From: Marixanthomonas ophiurae
Lineage (GTDB): Bacteria > Bacteroidota > Bacteroidia > Flavobacteriales > Flavobacteriaceae
Length of the DNA: 64,000 nucleotides
Direction of reading: 5' to 3'
NCBI RefSeq assembly: GCF_003413745.1
Contig: NZ_QVID01000002.1
Location: 1-64,000 of the forward strand
The notes under the pieces were generated by a model. It was not told the DNA's origin and searched no databases. It saw only the letters and a program-made list of their open reading frames with translations. Shown one piece after another: positions 48,212 through 56,255 of the stretch (positions within the stretch are counted from its first letter, which is position 1; each line of letters begins with the position of its first letter). The position numbers and the translations under genes were made by a program.

Positions 48212-48247
48212 ATATCAAAACCATCACGAAAGTAATGGTTTTGATAT
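48212..48247. terminator. hairpin between the MBL lipoprotein and the HTH gene
   Basis: ATATCAAAACCAT pairs perfectly with ATGGTTTTGATAT around a 10-nt loop. It lies 16 nt after the stop of the MBL-fold lipoprotein and just before the HTH gene ATG, so it may end the first transcript or act as an operator for the second. The T-run is weak. Confidence 0.5.
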
Positions 48248-48263
48248 AAAACTAGTCTATTTT

Positions 48264-49067
48264 TTATTGTTTAGGGTACCAATCTAATTGATTTACAGTA
48301 ATGGAGGTGTCTCCTTTGTTTACCAAATCTTTAAACTTACTTACATCGCTTAAACCTTCTGTACCTCTAAAGTGATAAGGGTATACAACATTGGGTTTAA
48401 AAGCTAACACGGCTTCAGCGGCCTTGTCAACCGGCATGGTGTAGGGTAAATTCATACATACAAAGGCAATATCAATATCGGTTAGGTTGCGCATTTCTGG
48501 GATGTCTTCCGTATCGCCAGAAATATAAACACGCTGATTATCTTTTTCAAGTATATACCCATTACCGCGTCCTTTTTCATGAAATTTTAGGGCTTCTTCG
48601 CGCAGGTTGTACATCGGCATCGCTTCAATAGCAATATCGCTATGGATGGCACTCTCTCCATTATTCATTACTTGCACGTTATCTTGTAATGTTTTTGGTA
48701 GTTTATCATGCACGGCTTGTGGTGCGATAAGTATGGTGTTTTCGGTTGCTACTGCTTGTAGGGTTTCAATATTTAAATGGTCGCCATGGATATCGGTTAC
48801 CAAAATCATATTAGGTTCTGGCTGGCCTTTAAATGCTTCGGCACCACCAACTGGGTCTACATAGAGTACGGTATCATCCCATTGCAATACCATCGTGGCG
48901 TGCTCAATAGGGGTGATGTCTATAAAATCTTCAGAAGCCGGTTCATCCATCGTTTCTGGTTGTTCCACTTCCGCAGTCAAGGAAGCTTCTTTCGTTTTCT
49001 TTTTTTCTGAATTGTTACAGCCTGTAAAAAACAGCACCGTTAGGGTAAGTAAAAATATACGTTTCAT
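48264..49067 (-). CDS. MBL-fold metallo-hydrolase lipoprotein
   Basis: A 267-residue lipoprotein with lipobox FTGC (Cys17) and a charged linker (about 18-50). The hydrolase domain has the motif TDIHGDH near 92-98, where the first His of HxHxDH is replaced by Asp, then the VYISGDTEDIPEM motif and a late VVYPYHFRG histidine. The change may alter the metal site but occurs in related proteins. It is exported, unlike the cytoplasmic homologue at 22653. Substrate unknown. Confidence 0.88.
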   Translation of the reverse strand: MKRIFLLTLTVLFFTGCNNSEKKKTKEASLTAEVEQPETMDEPASEDFIDITPIEHATMVLQWDDTVLYVDPVGGAEAFKGQPEPNMILVTDIHGDHLNIETLQAVATENTILIAPQAVHDKLPKTLQDNVQVMNNGESAIHSDIAIEAMPMYNLREEALKFHEKGRGNGYILEKDNQRVYISGDTEDIPEMRNLTDIDIAFVCMNLPYTMPVDKAAEAVLAFKPNVVYPYHFRGTEGLSDVSKFKDLVNKGDTSITVNQLDWYPKQ

Positions 49068-49254
49068 AATGTCTCTTTTTTCCGAAGGTACTATAAAACG
49101 TCTACTTTTAAAGACTGTTTTACACTATTTTAAGAGTTTGGTGAATGGCGTTTTAAATACTTTTAATTTTTTCTTAGGAAGCCCTATACTTATTGAATAT
49201 TCAATTTTTTAAAATTATAGAGGATTGGTTTTAAAACTTTCCTTTTTGGCCTAT
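49068..49254. other. gene-free spacer, proximal part
   Basis: Upstream region of the MBL lipoprotein gene. No clear promoter match or repeat was found in this part. Confidence 0.4.
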
Positions 49255-49398
49255 CGAAACTTTATCGTAAAATTTGAAATGAGTGCACCGTTAAAAATTT
49301 TAGGCTGTTTGAGCGGGTAGAATTATTAATGCTAGCGATTTCTTTAAAGCGAGTTCCTAAAATTTAGGGGCCGAGTGATGAATTTAGATAAAGTTTCG
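49255..49398. repeat. nested inverted-repeat element, possible structured RNA
   Basis: Outer arms CGAAACTTTATC (49255-49266) and GATAAAGTTTCG (49387-49398) are perfectly complementary. Inner arms AAATTTTAGG (49295-49304) and CCTAAAATTT (49356-49365) are also perfect. The 143-nt element thus folds as a stem with an internal stem. It lies in the 437-nt spacer between two minus-strand genes. Confidence 0.6.
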
Positions 49399-49504
49399 TC
49401 AACCTAGACTTTTTTGTTTCTTTTTTGGGCAATGCAAAAAAGATAGACAAAACATATTTATACGATGAACTGAAAATTATGCTAAGATAGTACTGGAGCT
49501 TAGT

Positions 49505-51994
49505 TTACAGTGTAAAAGCATTATTATTGACAAAAAGCAAGCTGTTTACAAACAACAATTTCCCATTCTGCCAAAACGAACGGAACAGCACATCGTCTAC
49601 CAAATAGATTACCGAACCTTGCCCTAAACGGTCTTCACCAAACACCAAAGAGTTGGTTAAACCTTTTTTGGCATCATCACCAGCAAAGCCAGAAACATTT
49701 ATCGCTTCGTCTTTCAAGTAACCAACGTTATAACCAGAATCTAAAAAGCTATAAGAGGTGTTGCCTAATTTTAAACTGAAATAGGTGTCGCCATATCCAA
49801 AAGCCATCGGGTGGGAGGGATCCATGGTGACTTTAAAAATACTTCCTGTAATCATGTTTTTTGTGCTTTCCTGCTCCCGTTGGTCATATGGAGTAAGATT
49901 ATCGCTTTTGATTGCATCGATACTTTCTTGTTCTGTTTTCTCTTTGTTTAGCTTTAAGGCAAAATCTTCCTTTCCTTCAAAGCTGTCTACTGCGTCACCT
50001 ATAGCAATAACTTTACCGCCACTACGAATCCAATCTTTTAAATTTTTAAAAGTGCTATTATTTAAAATACTACCATACCAACCATCGGGCATTACGAGTA
50101 CATCATAATTGCGTAGGTTAATATCATCAAAATCATCGGTGTTAATTGAAGTGATTGGGTATTGCAATTGCTTTTCAAAAAAGTGCCAAATAGCACCATA
50201 GCTTAACGAAGATGTACCTTCTCCTCGTAAAACGGCTATACGTTGCTTGTTAATCAATTTTATGTCTGGCGAACCAAAATCGGTCATTGTATCGGCAAAA
50301 CTAGTACTTGAAGCGTACAGTTCCCGTTTGTGTTTGTTGGCCAGTTCGGTAACGGCGGTATCAAAATCGGTATTGCTTTTATTGTCATTTCGGGTAATTA
50401 CCAAACTTCCACGGTCAAAGGTATTTCCGTTGAAACTTAGTTTCTTTTCTGAAAAACGTACGCGGATGTCGTGTTTCAGCAAATCAGCTAAAAAAGTAGC
50501 ATCGTCCATACTGTTCCACTTGGCAATATAACCGGCAGTTTTTGAAACCACAGTATTGGTTTTAAAAGTGGCAGGCGGGTTAGCGGTAGCCGACACCAAC
50601 GAGGTGCTCGCCACGGCATCCAAACCATAGGCATACGGGAGACTCCACGCGGTAATATCATACGTTACAGGTGTGGAGAGTTTTGTTTTCGGTTCAAATA
50701 ATACCTGTACCATTTTGCCTTTCGGTTGGTTAGTGCTTACTACTAATGCGTTTTCAGCCTTCATAGAGCCTGACTTGGCATCGGCGTAATTATACCCCGT
50801 AACAGAGCCATTATTAGTATATCCGTATTGTATTTGGTGCATGTCTAATAAATTAGTCAACGCACGGATATTATCAGCCTTTCCAGATAGTACGTAGCTT
50901 TTATATTTTGAATTGGTATTGGAAAAAAACTTTTTAAACTCTGAAGTCAATGTAGCTGCATTGTTAGAAGCTACTTCTATGGTAGAAAGTCCTGTAGTGG
51001 TATGGTGAGCCACACGGTCTTCTAGGGTAAGCTCAAAACCTTCATCGGTATTAATGCCCAAACCTGCAAATCCGTGACCGGCTTGTTCATAGGTCATACC
51101 AATTGCTCCCATATAAATAGGGTAGGTGTCTCCATAGCTAGGATATAATAAATCAAACCGTTCGCGGGTGAAGAATAACCAACCTTTTTCATCAAAATAG
51201 TTGGCATTATTTTTACCAATCTGTGTTTGAAAATCTCGCTGAAAGGGAGTGATAATTTCGTGAAACGGTTCGGCTGCTGGAGCAAAATAATACGGATTGT
51301 TAATACCTTGTTCGTGAAAATCTACGTGTATCTGGGGCATCCACTGATTGTATAGTTTAAGACGCTGACGGCTTTCTACCTGAGAAGCCCACGCCCAGTC
51401 ACGGTTTAAATCGAAAAGATAATGATTGGGACGACCACCTGGCCAAGGTTCATGGTGTTCGGTTGCTTCTTGCGAGGCATTATATGGAGATGCCTTCACT
51501 TGGTTGTACCAATTCACATAGCGATCACGACCATCAGGGTTGACAGAAGGATCGATTATAACAACGGTGTTTTGTAACCAATCTTGTTTTTCGGTAATTA
51601 ATTTGTAGAGGGTGTTTATTGCTGCTTCGGTACTGGAAGCTTCATTACCGTGAACATTGTAACTAAACCATACGATAGCGGTTTTAGGAGTGGCAGAACC
51701 AGTTGCTAACCCAATACTCTTTAAATTGTTAGTTCTAATGGTTTCAATATTCTTGATATTTTCTTCTGAAGAAACAATAGCGTAGGTAAGCGATCTCCGC
51801 TCATTGGTTTTACCATAGGTTTGGTAGGTAACCATATTGCTATTCTCGGCTACGTGTTCAAAGTAATTAACTACATCTGCGTGTCGCGAAAACTGAGTGC
51901 CGATTTTATAATCTAAAAACTCGTCAGGGGATTGAAGTTGTGCAAATGATATAACGGAAAGAAATAAAAAGAGGAGCGTAAAACGGGTTGTCAT
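49505..51994 (-). CDS. M14 family zinc carboxypeptidase-like metallopeptidase
   Basis: An 829-residue exported enzyme with signal peptide (MTTRFTLLFLFLSVISFAQ). The zinc site is seen as VHGNEASSTEAAI (HxxE, near 113-116) and the later histidine in HVDFHEQGINNPYY near 222; GMTYEQAGHGFAG near 298 supplies the likely catalytic Glu. The C-terminal 400 residues form a separate region with a glutamine-amidotransferase-like alpha/beta pattern (VLVMPDGWYGS, IRSGGKVIAIGDAV). Probably a periplasmic or surface peptidase. Single gene. Confidence 0.9.
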   Translation of the reverse strand: MTTRFTLLFLFLSVISFAQLQSPDEFLDYKIGTQFSRHADVVNYFEHVAENSNMVTYQTYGKTNERRSLTYAIVSSEENIKNIETIRTNNLKSIGLATGSATPKTAIVWFSYNVHGNEASSTEAAINTLYKLITEKQDWLQNTVVIIDPSVNPDGRDRYVNWYNQVKASPYNASQEATEHHEPWPGGRPNHYLFDLNRDWAWASQVESRQRLKLYNQWMPQIHVDFHEQGINNPYYFAPAAEPFHEIITPFQRDFQTQIGKNNANYFDEKGWLFFTRERFDLLYPSYGDTYPIYMGAIGMTYEQAGHGFAGLGINTDEGFELTLEDRVAHHTTTGLSTIEVASNNAATLTSEFKKFFSNTNSKYKSYVLSGKADNIRALTNLLDMHQIQYGYTNNGSVTGYNYADAKSGSMKAENALVVSTNQPKGKMVQVLFEPKTKLSTPVTYDITAWSLPYAYGLDAVASTSLVSATANPPATFKTNTVVSKTAGYIAKWNSMDDATFLADLLKHDIRVRFSEKKLSFNGNTFDRGSLVITRNDNKSNTDFDTAVTELANKHKRELYASSTSFADTMTDFGSPDIKLINKQRIAVLRGEGTSSLSYGAIWHFFEKQLQYPITSINTDDFDDINLRNYDVLVMPDGWYGSILNNSTFKNLKDWIRSGGKVIAIGDAVDSFEGKEDFALKLNKEKTEQESIDAIKSDNLTPYDQREQESTKNMITGSIFKVTMDPSHPMAFGYGDTYFSLKLGNTSYSFLDSGYNVGYLKDEAINVSGFAGDDAKKGLTNSLVFGEDRLGQGSVIYLVDDVLFRSFWQNGKLLFVNSLLFVNNNAFTL

Positions 51995-52048
51995 GAATTG
52001 GATATTTTTTAAGATTTTAAAGATAATTGAATTTATGGAAATATTTGC

Positions 52049-52183
52049 CTTCGATATACTTCAACAGGCTCAGCACAACGCACTCCTCCTATCGTCGGAG
52101 CACTCAGGCACCGAGGGTATCTGGAACTTAAGGTGTCTGAGTGAATTTGGGAGACCGGCAGGGATTACAAATTAGTATCGAAG
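52049..52183. repeat. nested inverted-repeat element, copy 1
   Basis: Bounded by CTTCGATA and TATCGAAG, with inner arms CACTCAGGCACC and GGTGTCTGAGTG (one mismatch). It shares long identical blocks with copy 2, including the segment with GTGTCTGAGTGAATTTGGGA. Confidence 0.75.
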
Positions 52184-52211
52184 ATACCGTTGTGAGTTAA
52201 TTGATAATGGC

Positions 52212-52359
52212 CTTCGATAAACCCCTCCTATCGTCGGGGCACTCAGGCGCCGAGACTGGTTGATATTTATTCATTTCTAATAGATGCTATAAGGCTAAAA
52301 AATAATAGGTGTCTGAGTGAATTTGGGAGACCAATAGGGATTACAAATTAGTACCGAAG
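52212..52359. repeat. nested inverted-repeat element, copy 2
   Basis: Same organisation as copy 1: CTTCGATA at the left, TACCGAAG at the right, and the same inner arms. A loop segment of about 40 nt differs. Together the two copies fill most of the 477-nt spacer before pcm. Confidence 0.75.
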
Positions 52360-52390
52360 ACCCAATAGCCCAATATACCAACAACTTACA
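52359..52390. repeat. degenerate tandem repeat, period 8
   Basis: Three 8-nt units fitting NNNCCAAY (GACCCAAT, AGCCCAAT, ATACCAAC) and a weaker fourth. It joins directly to the end of inverted-repeat copy 2. Confidence 0.6.
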
Positions 52391-52471
52391 AACAACAAAA
52401 AAGATAAGCTCATTTTAGCCTATTGATATGTAAAAAGTTCTTTATTTTGTAAAAACAAAAACCGATAAAAA

Positions 52472-53113
52472 GTGAAAGATACCTACACCCATAAAGGCAT
52501 GCGAAAACGTTTGGTTGAAACCTTAAAAGCCAAAGGAATAAAAAATAAAGCCGTATTGGAAGCCATCAATGCCATCCCAAGGCACTTGTTTATGGATTCG
52601 GGTTTTATTGAACATGCCTATGTGGATAAAGCATTTCCTATTGCTGCAGACCAAACAATCTCGCAACCTTATACCGTAGCCCGCCAAACGGAATTGTTGG
52701 AGGTTACAAAAGGTGATAAAGTATTAGAAATAGGCACTGGTAGTGGCTATCAAACCGCTGCATTGTTAGAGATGGGAATTATTGTGTTTTCTATAGAACG
52801 GCAAAATGAGTTGTTTAAAAAAACAAAACGCTTTTTACCAAAATTGGGATACCGCCCCAAACGTTTAATATTTGGCGATGGGTATAAAGGACTGCCAGAA
52901 GAAGCACCATACGATGGTATTGTTGTTACTGCCGGAGCACCTTTTGTGCCTAATCCATTATTGGCACAGTTAAAAGTAGGAGGTAGGTTGGTTATTCCAG
53001 TTGGGGAGGAAAATCAGATTATGACGGTTTTTACCCGTACTTCAGAAAAAGAATTTGAAAAAAACGAATACGGTGAGTTTCGCTTTGTACCGTTGTTAGA
53101 GGATAAAAATTAA
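52472..53113 (+). CDS. pcm: protein-L-isoaspartate O-methyltransferase
   Basis: A 213-residue SAM-dependent enzyme that starts repair of isomerised aspartate residues in damaged proteins. Seen: PRHLFMDSGF near 30, the AFPIAADQTISQPYTVARQ substrate-site motif, SAM motif EIGTGSGYQTAAL near 85-97, and IVVTAGAPFVPNPLL near 150. The start is GTG at 52472 (MKDTYTHKGMRKRLVETL). No surE or nlpD partner is adjacent. Confidence 0.93.
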   Translation: MKDTYTHKGMRKRLVETLKAKGIKNKAVLEAINAIPRHLFMDSGFIEHAYVDKAFPIAADQTISQPYTVARQTELLEVTKGDKVLEIGTGSGYQTAALLEMGIIVFSIERQNELFKKTKRFLPKLGYRPKRLIFGDGYKGLPEEAPYDGIVVTAGAPFVPNPLLAQLKVGGRLVIPVGEENQIMTVFTRTSEKEFEKNEYGEFRFVPLLEDKN

Positions 53114-53230
53114 TTATTCCTGCCTTCTATTGTTAAGGTAAGGTTAAATGCCGATTATAAGAAAACCAAAGAACATCCTTCTTTCGTAAGTAATTGATAA
53201 GAAACTATAAGTTTAATTAAAAATTACTCT

Positions 53231-56173
53231 ATGAAAAATTATTTTACTTCAATTATCGTCATTTTTTTGGCGGTATTTGTCACAAACACATCATCAGCCC
53301 AACTTGTAACGAGTGGAGACGATGATGGATCTGACGGAACTTTACGACAAGAAATAGCTGACACCCCCGCAGGTGGTGAAATCACCTTTGGTGTTTTAGT
53401 AACAAATGTTACTTTAAACAGTGAACTTGTTATAGATAAAGAGTTAACCATTACAGGAGGATTATTAGGTGTAACGATTGATGCTGACGAAAATGGTCGC
53501 GTCTTTAATATAACTGATGGTCTTGTTACTTTAAACGATTTAACCATTACTAATGGTTTAGAAGAAGATGGTGGAGCCATTTATATAATCGATGCCGATT
53601 TAATTATTAATGACTCCAATATTACAAATAGTGAGGCTAACGGACCATCAGGTTCAGGTGGTGGAATATTTGTTGATACTGGAGCAAGTTTAACGGTAAA
53701 TGATTCTGAAATTTCAGGAAACCAAGCGAATCGTGCTGGTGGCGGAATCGAAGATAACTCTAACAATGGTTTAAACATCATTCTTAATAACGTAAATCTT
53801 GATAACAATAATGCTGGGGTAGATCCTGCAACAGGAAACCCTGGAAACGGTGGAGGACTTCATATTACAGGAGCTGGTGATGCCGAAATTACGGGTGGTA
53901 CTGTAAATGGTAATAGTGCTGAACTTCAAGGTGGAGGCCTTTGGAACGGTACTGGAAACATGACTGTTGACGGTACAACCGTTGATGGGAATTCTGCTGA
54001 AGGAGACGAAGCTACCGATGGTGGTGGAGGTATTTATAATAGCGGTGGAACGCTAGAAGTTTTAAATGGAGCTACAATTACCAATAACATAGCAGATGGA
54101 ACATCAGGTTCTGGTGGAGGAATTTTTAATGACGAAGGAACACTTACAGTAAATGATTCTGAAATCTCTAACAACGAATCTAGCCGAGCTGGTGGAGGGA
54201 TAGAACATAATTCTGCCAATGGAGGTAGTATTATGTTAGATACCGTAACAATGGAGGGTAACAGCACTGCATCGAACCCAGGAAATGGAGGAGCATTGCA
54301 TATTAGCGGTCCAGGAGACTCTATGATTATGGATAGTACTATATCTAATAACACTGCCGATTTAGAAGGTGGAGGTCTTTGGAATGGTAGTGGTACCATG
54401 ACAGTAGACGGAACTACATTAGACGGAAATACCGCAAGTGGTAACATGGCCGATGAAGGTGGTGGCGGTATTTATAATAACGAAGGTACATTAAACGTAC
54501 AAGGAGCTACCATTACAGGTAATATAGCTGACGGCACCTCTGGTTCTGGAGGTGGAATCCTTAATAACTTAGGTACTCTTACAGTAAGTAGTTCTACTAT
54601 TTCCGGAAACACTGCAGTTAGAGCAGGTGGAGGAATTGAAGAGAATTCTGTTGCTGGAAATACAGTTACCTTAAATAATGTAGATCTTGATGGTAATGTT
54701 GCTGATAGTAATCCAGGAAATGGAGGAGCGTTACACATTAGCGGACCAGGAAATGTTGACATTACTGATGGTTCAGTAACAAATAATACAGCAAGCCGAG
54801 AAGGTGGAGGATTATGGAATAGTGTTGGTACTATGACGATTGATGGTGTTTTAATAGATGGAAATACTGCCGAAGGAAATGAAGCACACGATGGTGGTGC
54901 GGGAGTTTTCAATAATGGTGGTACGTTAACTATTATAAATGAAACTGAAATTACTAACAACCTAGCCACAGGTACTTCAGCTAGTGGTGGTGGAATATTA
55001 AGCACAGATGGTTCTGTAAATATTACAGAATCTATTTTAGATTCCAATTCTGCAAATCGTGCCGGTGGTGCTATCGAAATCATTGATGGAAATTTAATCA
55101 TTGATGACTCTGAATTAACAGCTAACGATGTTAATGGAGGAGCCGGAACTGCCAATCCAGGTAATGGTGGAGCAATTCACGTAACAGGAATGAGCGGTAT
55201 TATCAATATAGACGAAAGTGATATTTTAAATAATGAAGCTGCCAATGAGGGTGGTGGATTATGGAACCAAAGTGGAACAGCGATGAATGTAAATACAAGT
55301 ACCGTAGCTAGTAATTCAGCTCCAGATGGAGGAGGAATATACAACAACGGAGGAATGCTTGAGTTTAGGGCTTCTACACTTTCAAACAATTCAGCTACTG
55401 CAAATAGTGGTGGAGGATTAAACAACGATTCAGGTTCTGCAACGATACTTAGAAGTACGGTTTCAGGAAATGATTCAGCTGCCGATGGTGGTGGAATTTA
55501 TAATAATGATGAAATGGATGTCAACGCAGTAACGATAACTTTAAACACAGCCGTTGGAGAAGGTGGTGGAATTGAAGCAGAATCAGTTGTATCAATTAAG
55601 AACACAATTGTAGCTGATAATACAGCGGCAAATGGTCAAGATGTATCAGGCTCTTTTTCTTCAAATGGATATAACTTAATAGGTAACGATGATAATGATG
55701 AGTTTCCTGAAGCTTCAAATGATATTGAAGGAATTGCACCAAACTTAGGTCCTTTGCAAGATAACGGAGGTCTTACTTTCACTCACGAACTTTTATCGGG
55801 TAGTGAAGGAATAGACGATGGTGATCCAGCAGATACTTTTGTAGATCAAAGAAACTTCAGTTTAGTTGGAAATCGCGATATCGGTTCGTACGAACGTGGT
55901 GGAGTATTAGGAGTGAATAATGTTGAAGCAATTTCAACAAGTACTATTTATCCTAATCCAACAAATGGAATTTTTACTATAGAAGTGGCAGATAGTGTTT
56001 CAGGAAAAGTTTCGGTGACTATTGTAACGGTTACTGGGAAAGTAGTAAAACAAACTACTGTTGAAACTGGAGCGAATCAAATTAACCTTAGTGGAATGGC
56101 AGCAGGAATGTATATTGTAAATGTACAAACTGAAAATGCTTCCACTTCTCATAAATTACTTTTAAGTAAGTAA
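53231..56173 (+). CDS. giant right-handed beta-helix protein with T9SS sorting domain
   Basis: A 980-residue secreted protein: signal peptide (1-24, ending SSAQ), an opening segment with GSDGTLRQEI typical of choice-of-anchor/polymorphic beta-helix proteins, then residues about 100-840 rich in short GGGIYN/GGGLWN-type rungs and Asn-Asn turns that form a beta-helix, and a C-terminal type IX sorting domain (TIYPNPTNGIFTIEV to LLLSK). About four tandem super-repeats of 145-152 residues begin at about 141, 293, 438 and 585, each with TLTVNDSEIS, RAGGGIE, NPGNGGALHISG and EGGGLWN elements. It probably acts at the surface as an adhesin or glycan binder; no catalytic residues are assigned. Confidence 0.92.
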   Translation: MKNYFTSIIVIFLAVFVTNTSSAQLVTSGDDDGSDGTLRQEIADTPAGGEITFGVLVTNVTLNSELVIDKELTITGGLLGVTIDADENGRVFNITDGLVTLNDLTITNGLEEDGGAIYIIDADLIINDSNITNSEANGPSGSGGGIFVDTGASLTVNDSEISGNQANRAGGGIEDNSNNGLNIILNNVNLDNNNAGVDPATGNPGNGGGLHITGAGDAEITGGTVNGNSAELQGGGLWNGTGNMTVDGTTVDGNSAEGDEATDGGGGIYNSGGTLEVLNGATITNNIADGTSGSGGGIFNDEGTLTVNDSEISNNESSRAGGGIEHNSANGGSIMLDTVTMEGNSTASNPGNGGALHISGPGDSMIMDSTISNNTADLEGGGLWNGSGTMTVDGTTLDGNTASGNMADEGGGGIYNNEGTLNVQGATITGNIADGTSGSGGGILNNLGTLTVSSSTISGNTAVRAGGGIEENSVAGNTVTLNNVDLDGNVADSNPGNGGALHISGPGNVDITDGSVTNNTASREGGGLWNSVGTMTIDGVLIDGNTAEGNEAHDGGAGVFNNGGTLTIINETEITNNLATGTSASGGGILSTDGSVNITESILDSNSANRAGGAIEIIDGNLIIDDSELTANDVNGGAGTANPGNGGAIHVTGMSGIINIDESDILNNEAANEGGGLWNQSGTAMNVNTSTVASNSAPDGGGIYNNGGMLEFRASTLSNNSATANSGGGLNNDSGSATILRSTVSGNDSAADGGGIYNNDEMDVNAVTITLNTAVGEGGGIEAESVVSIKNTIVADNTAANGQDVSGSFSSNGYNLIGNDDNDEFPEASNDIEGIAPNLGPLQDNGGLTFTHELLSGSEGIDDGDPADTFVDQRNFSLVGNRDIGSYERGGVLGVNNVEAISTSTIYPNPTNGIFTIEVADSVSGKVSVTIVTVTGKVVKQTTVETGANQINLSGMAAGMYIVNVQTENASTSHKLLLSK

Positions 56174-56194
56174 TATTTGATTGTTAAGTAAATT

Positions 56195-56225
56195 AAAAGC
56201 CACTTGAAAAAGTGGCTTTTTTTAT
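56195..56225 (+). terminator. terminator of the beta-helix gene
   Basis: AAAAGCCACTT and AAGTGGCTTTT pair around GAAA, followed by T residues. It lies 21 nt after the stop and between convergent genes. Confidence 0.88.
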
Positions 56226-56255
56226 GCATTTTGTTTAAATATAACTTTTGAAAAC

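Noticed and set aside
53651-55420. Tandem DNA repeat or several separate genes on the minus strand
   Set aside because: The long minus-strand frames here (for example 54034-54447 and 54472-55155) are shadows of the Gly/Asn-rich beta-helix coding repeats and translate into Pro/Ser-rich low-complexity sequence.
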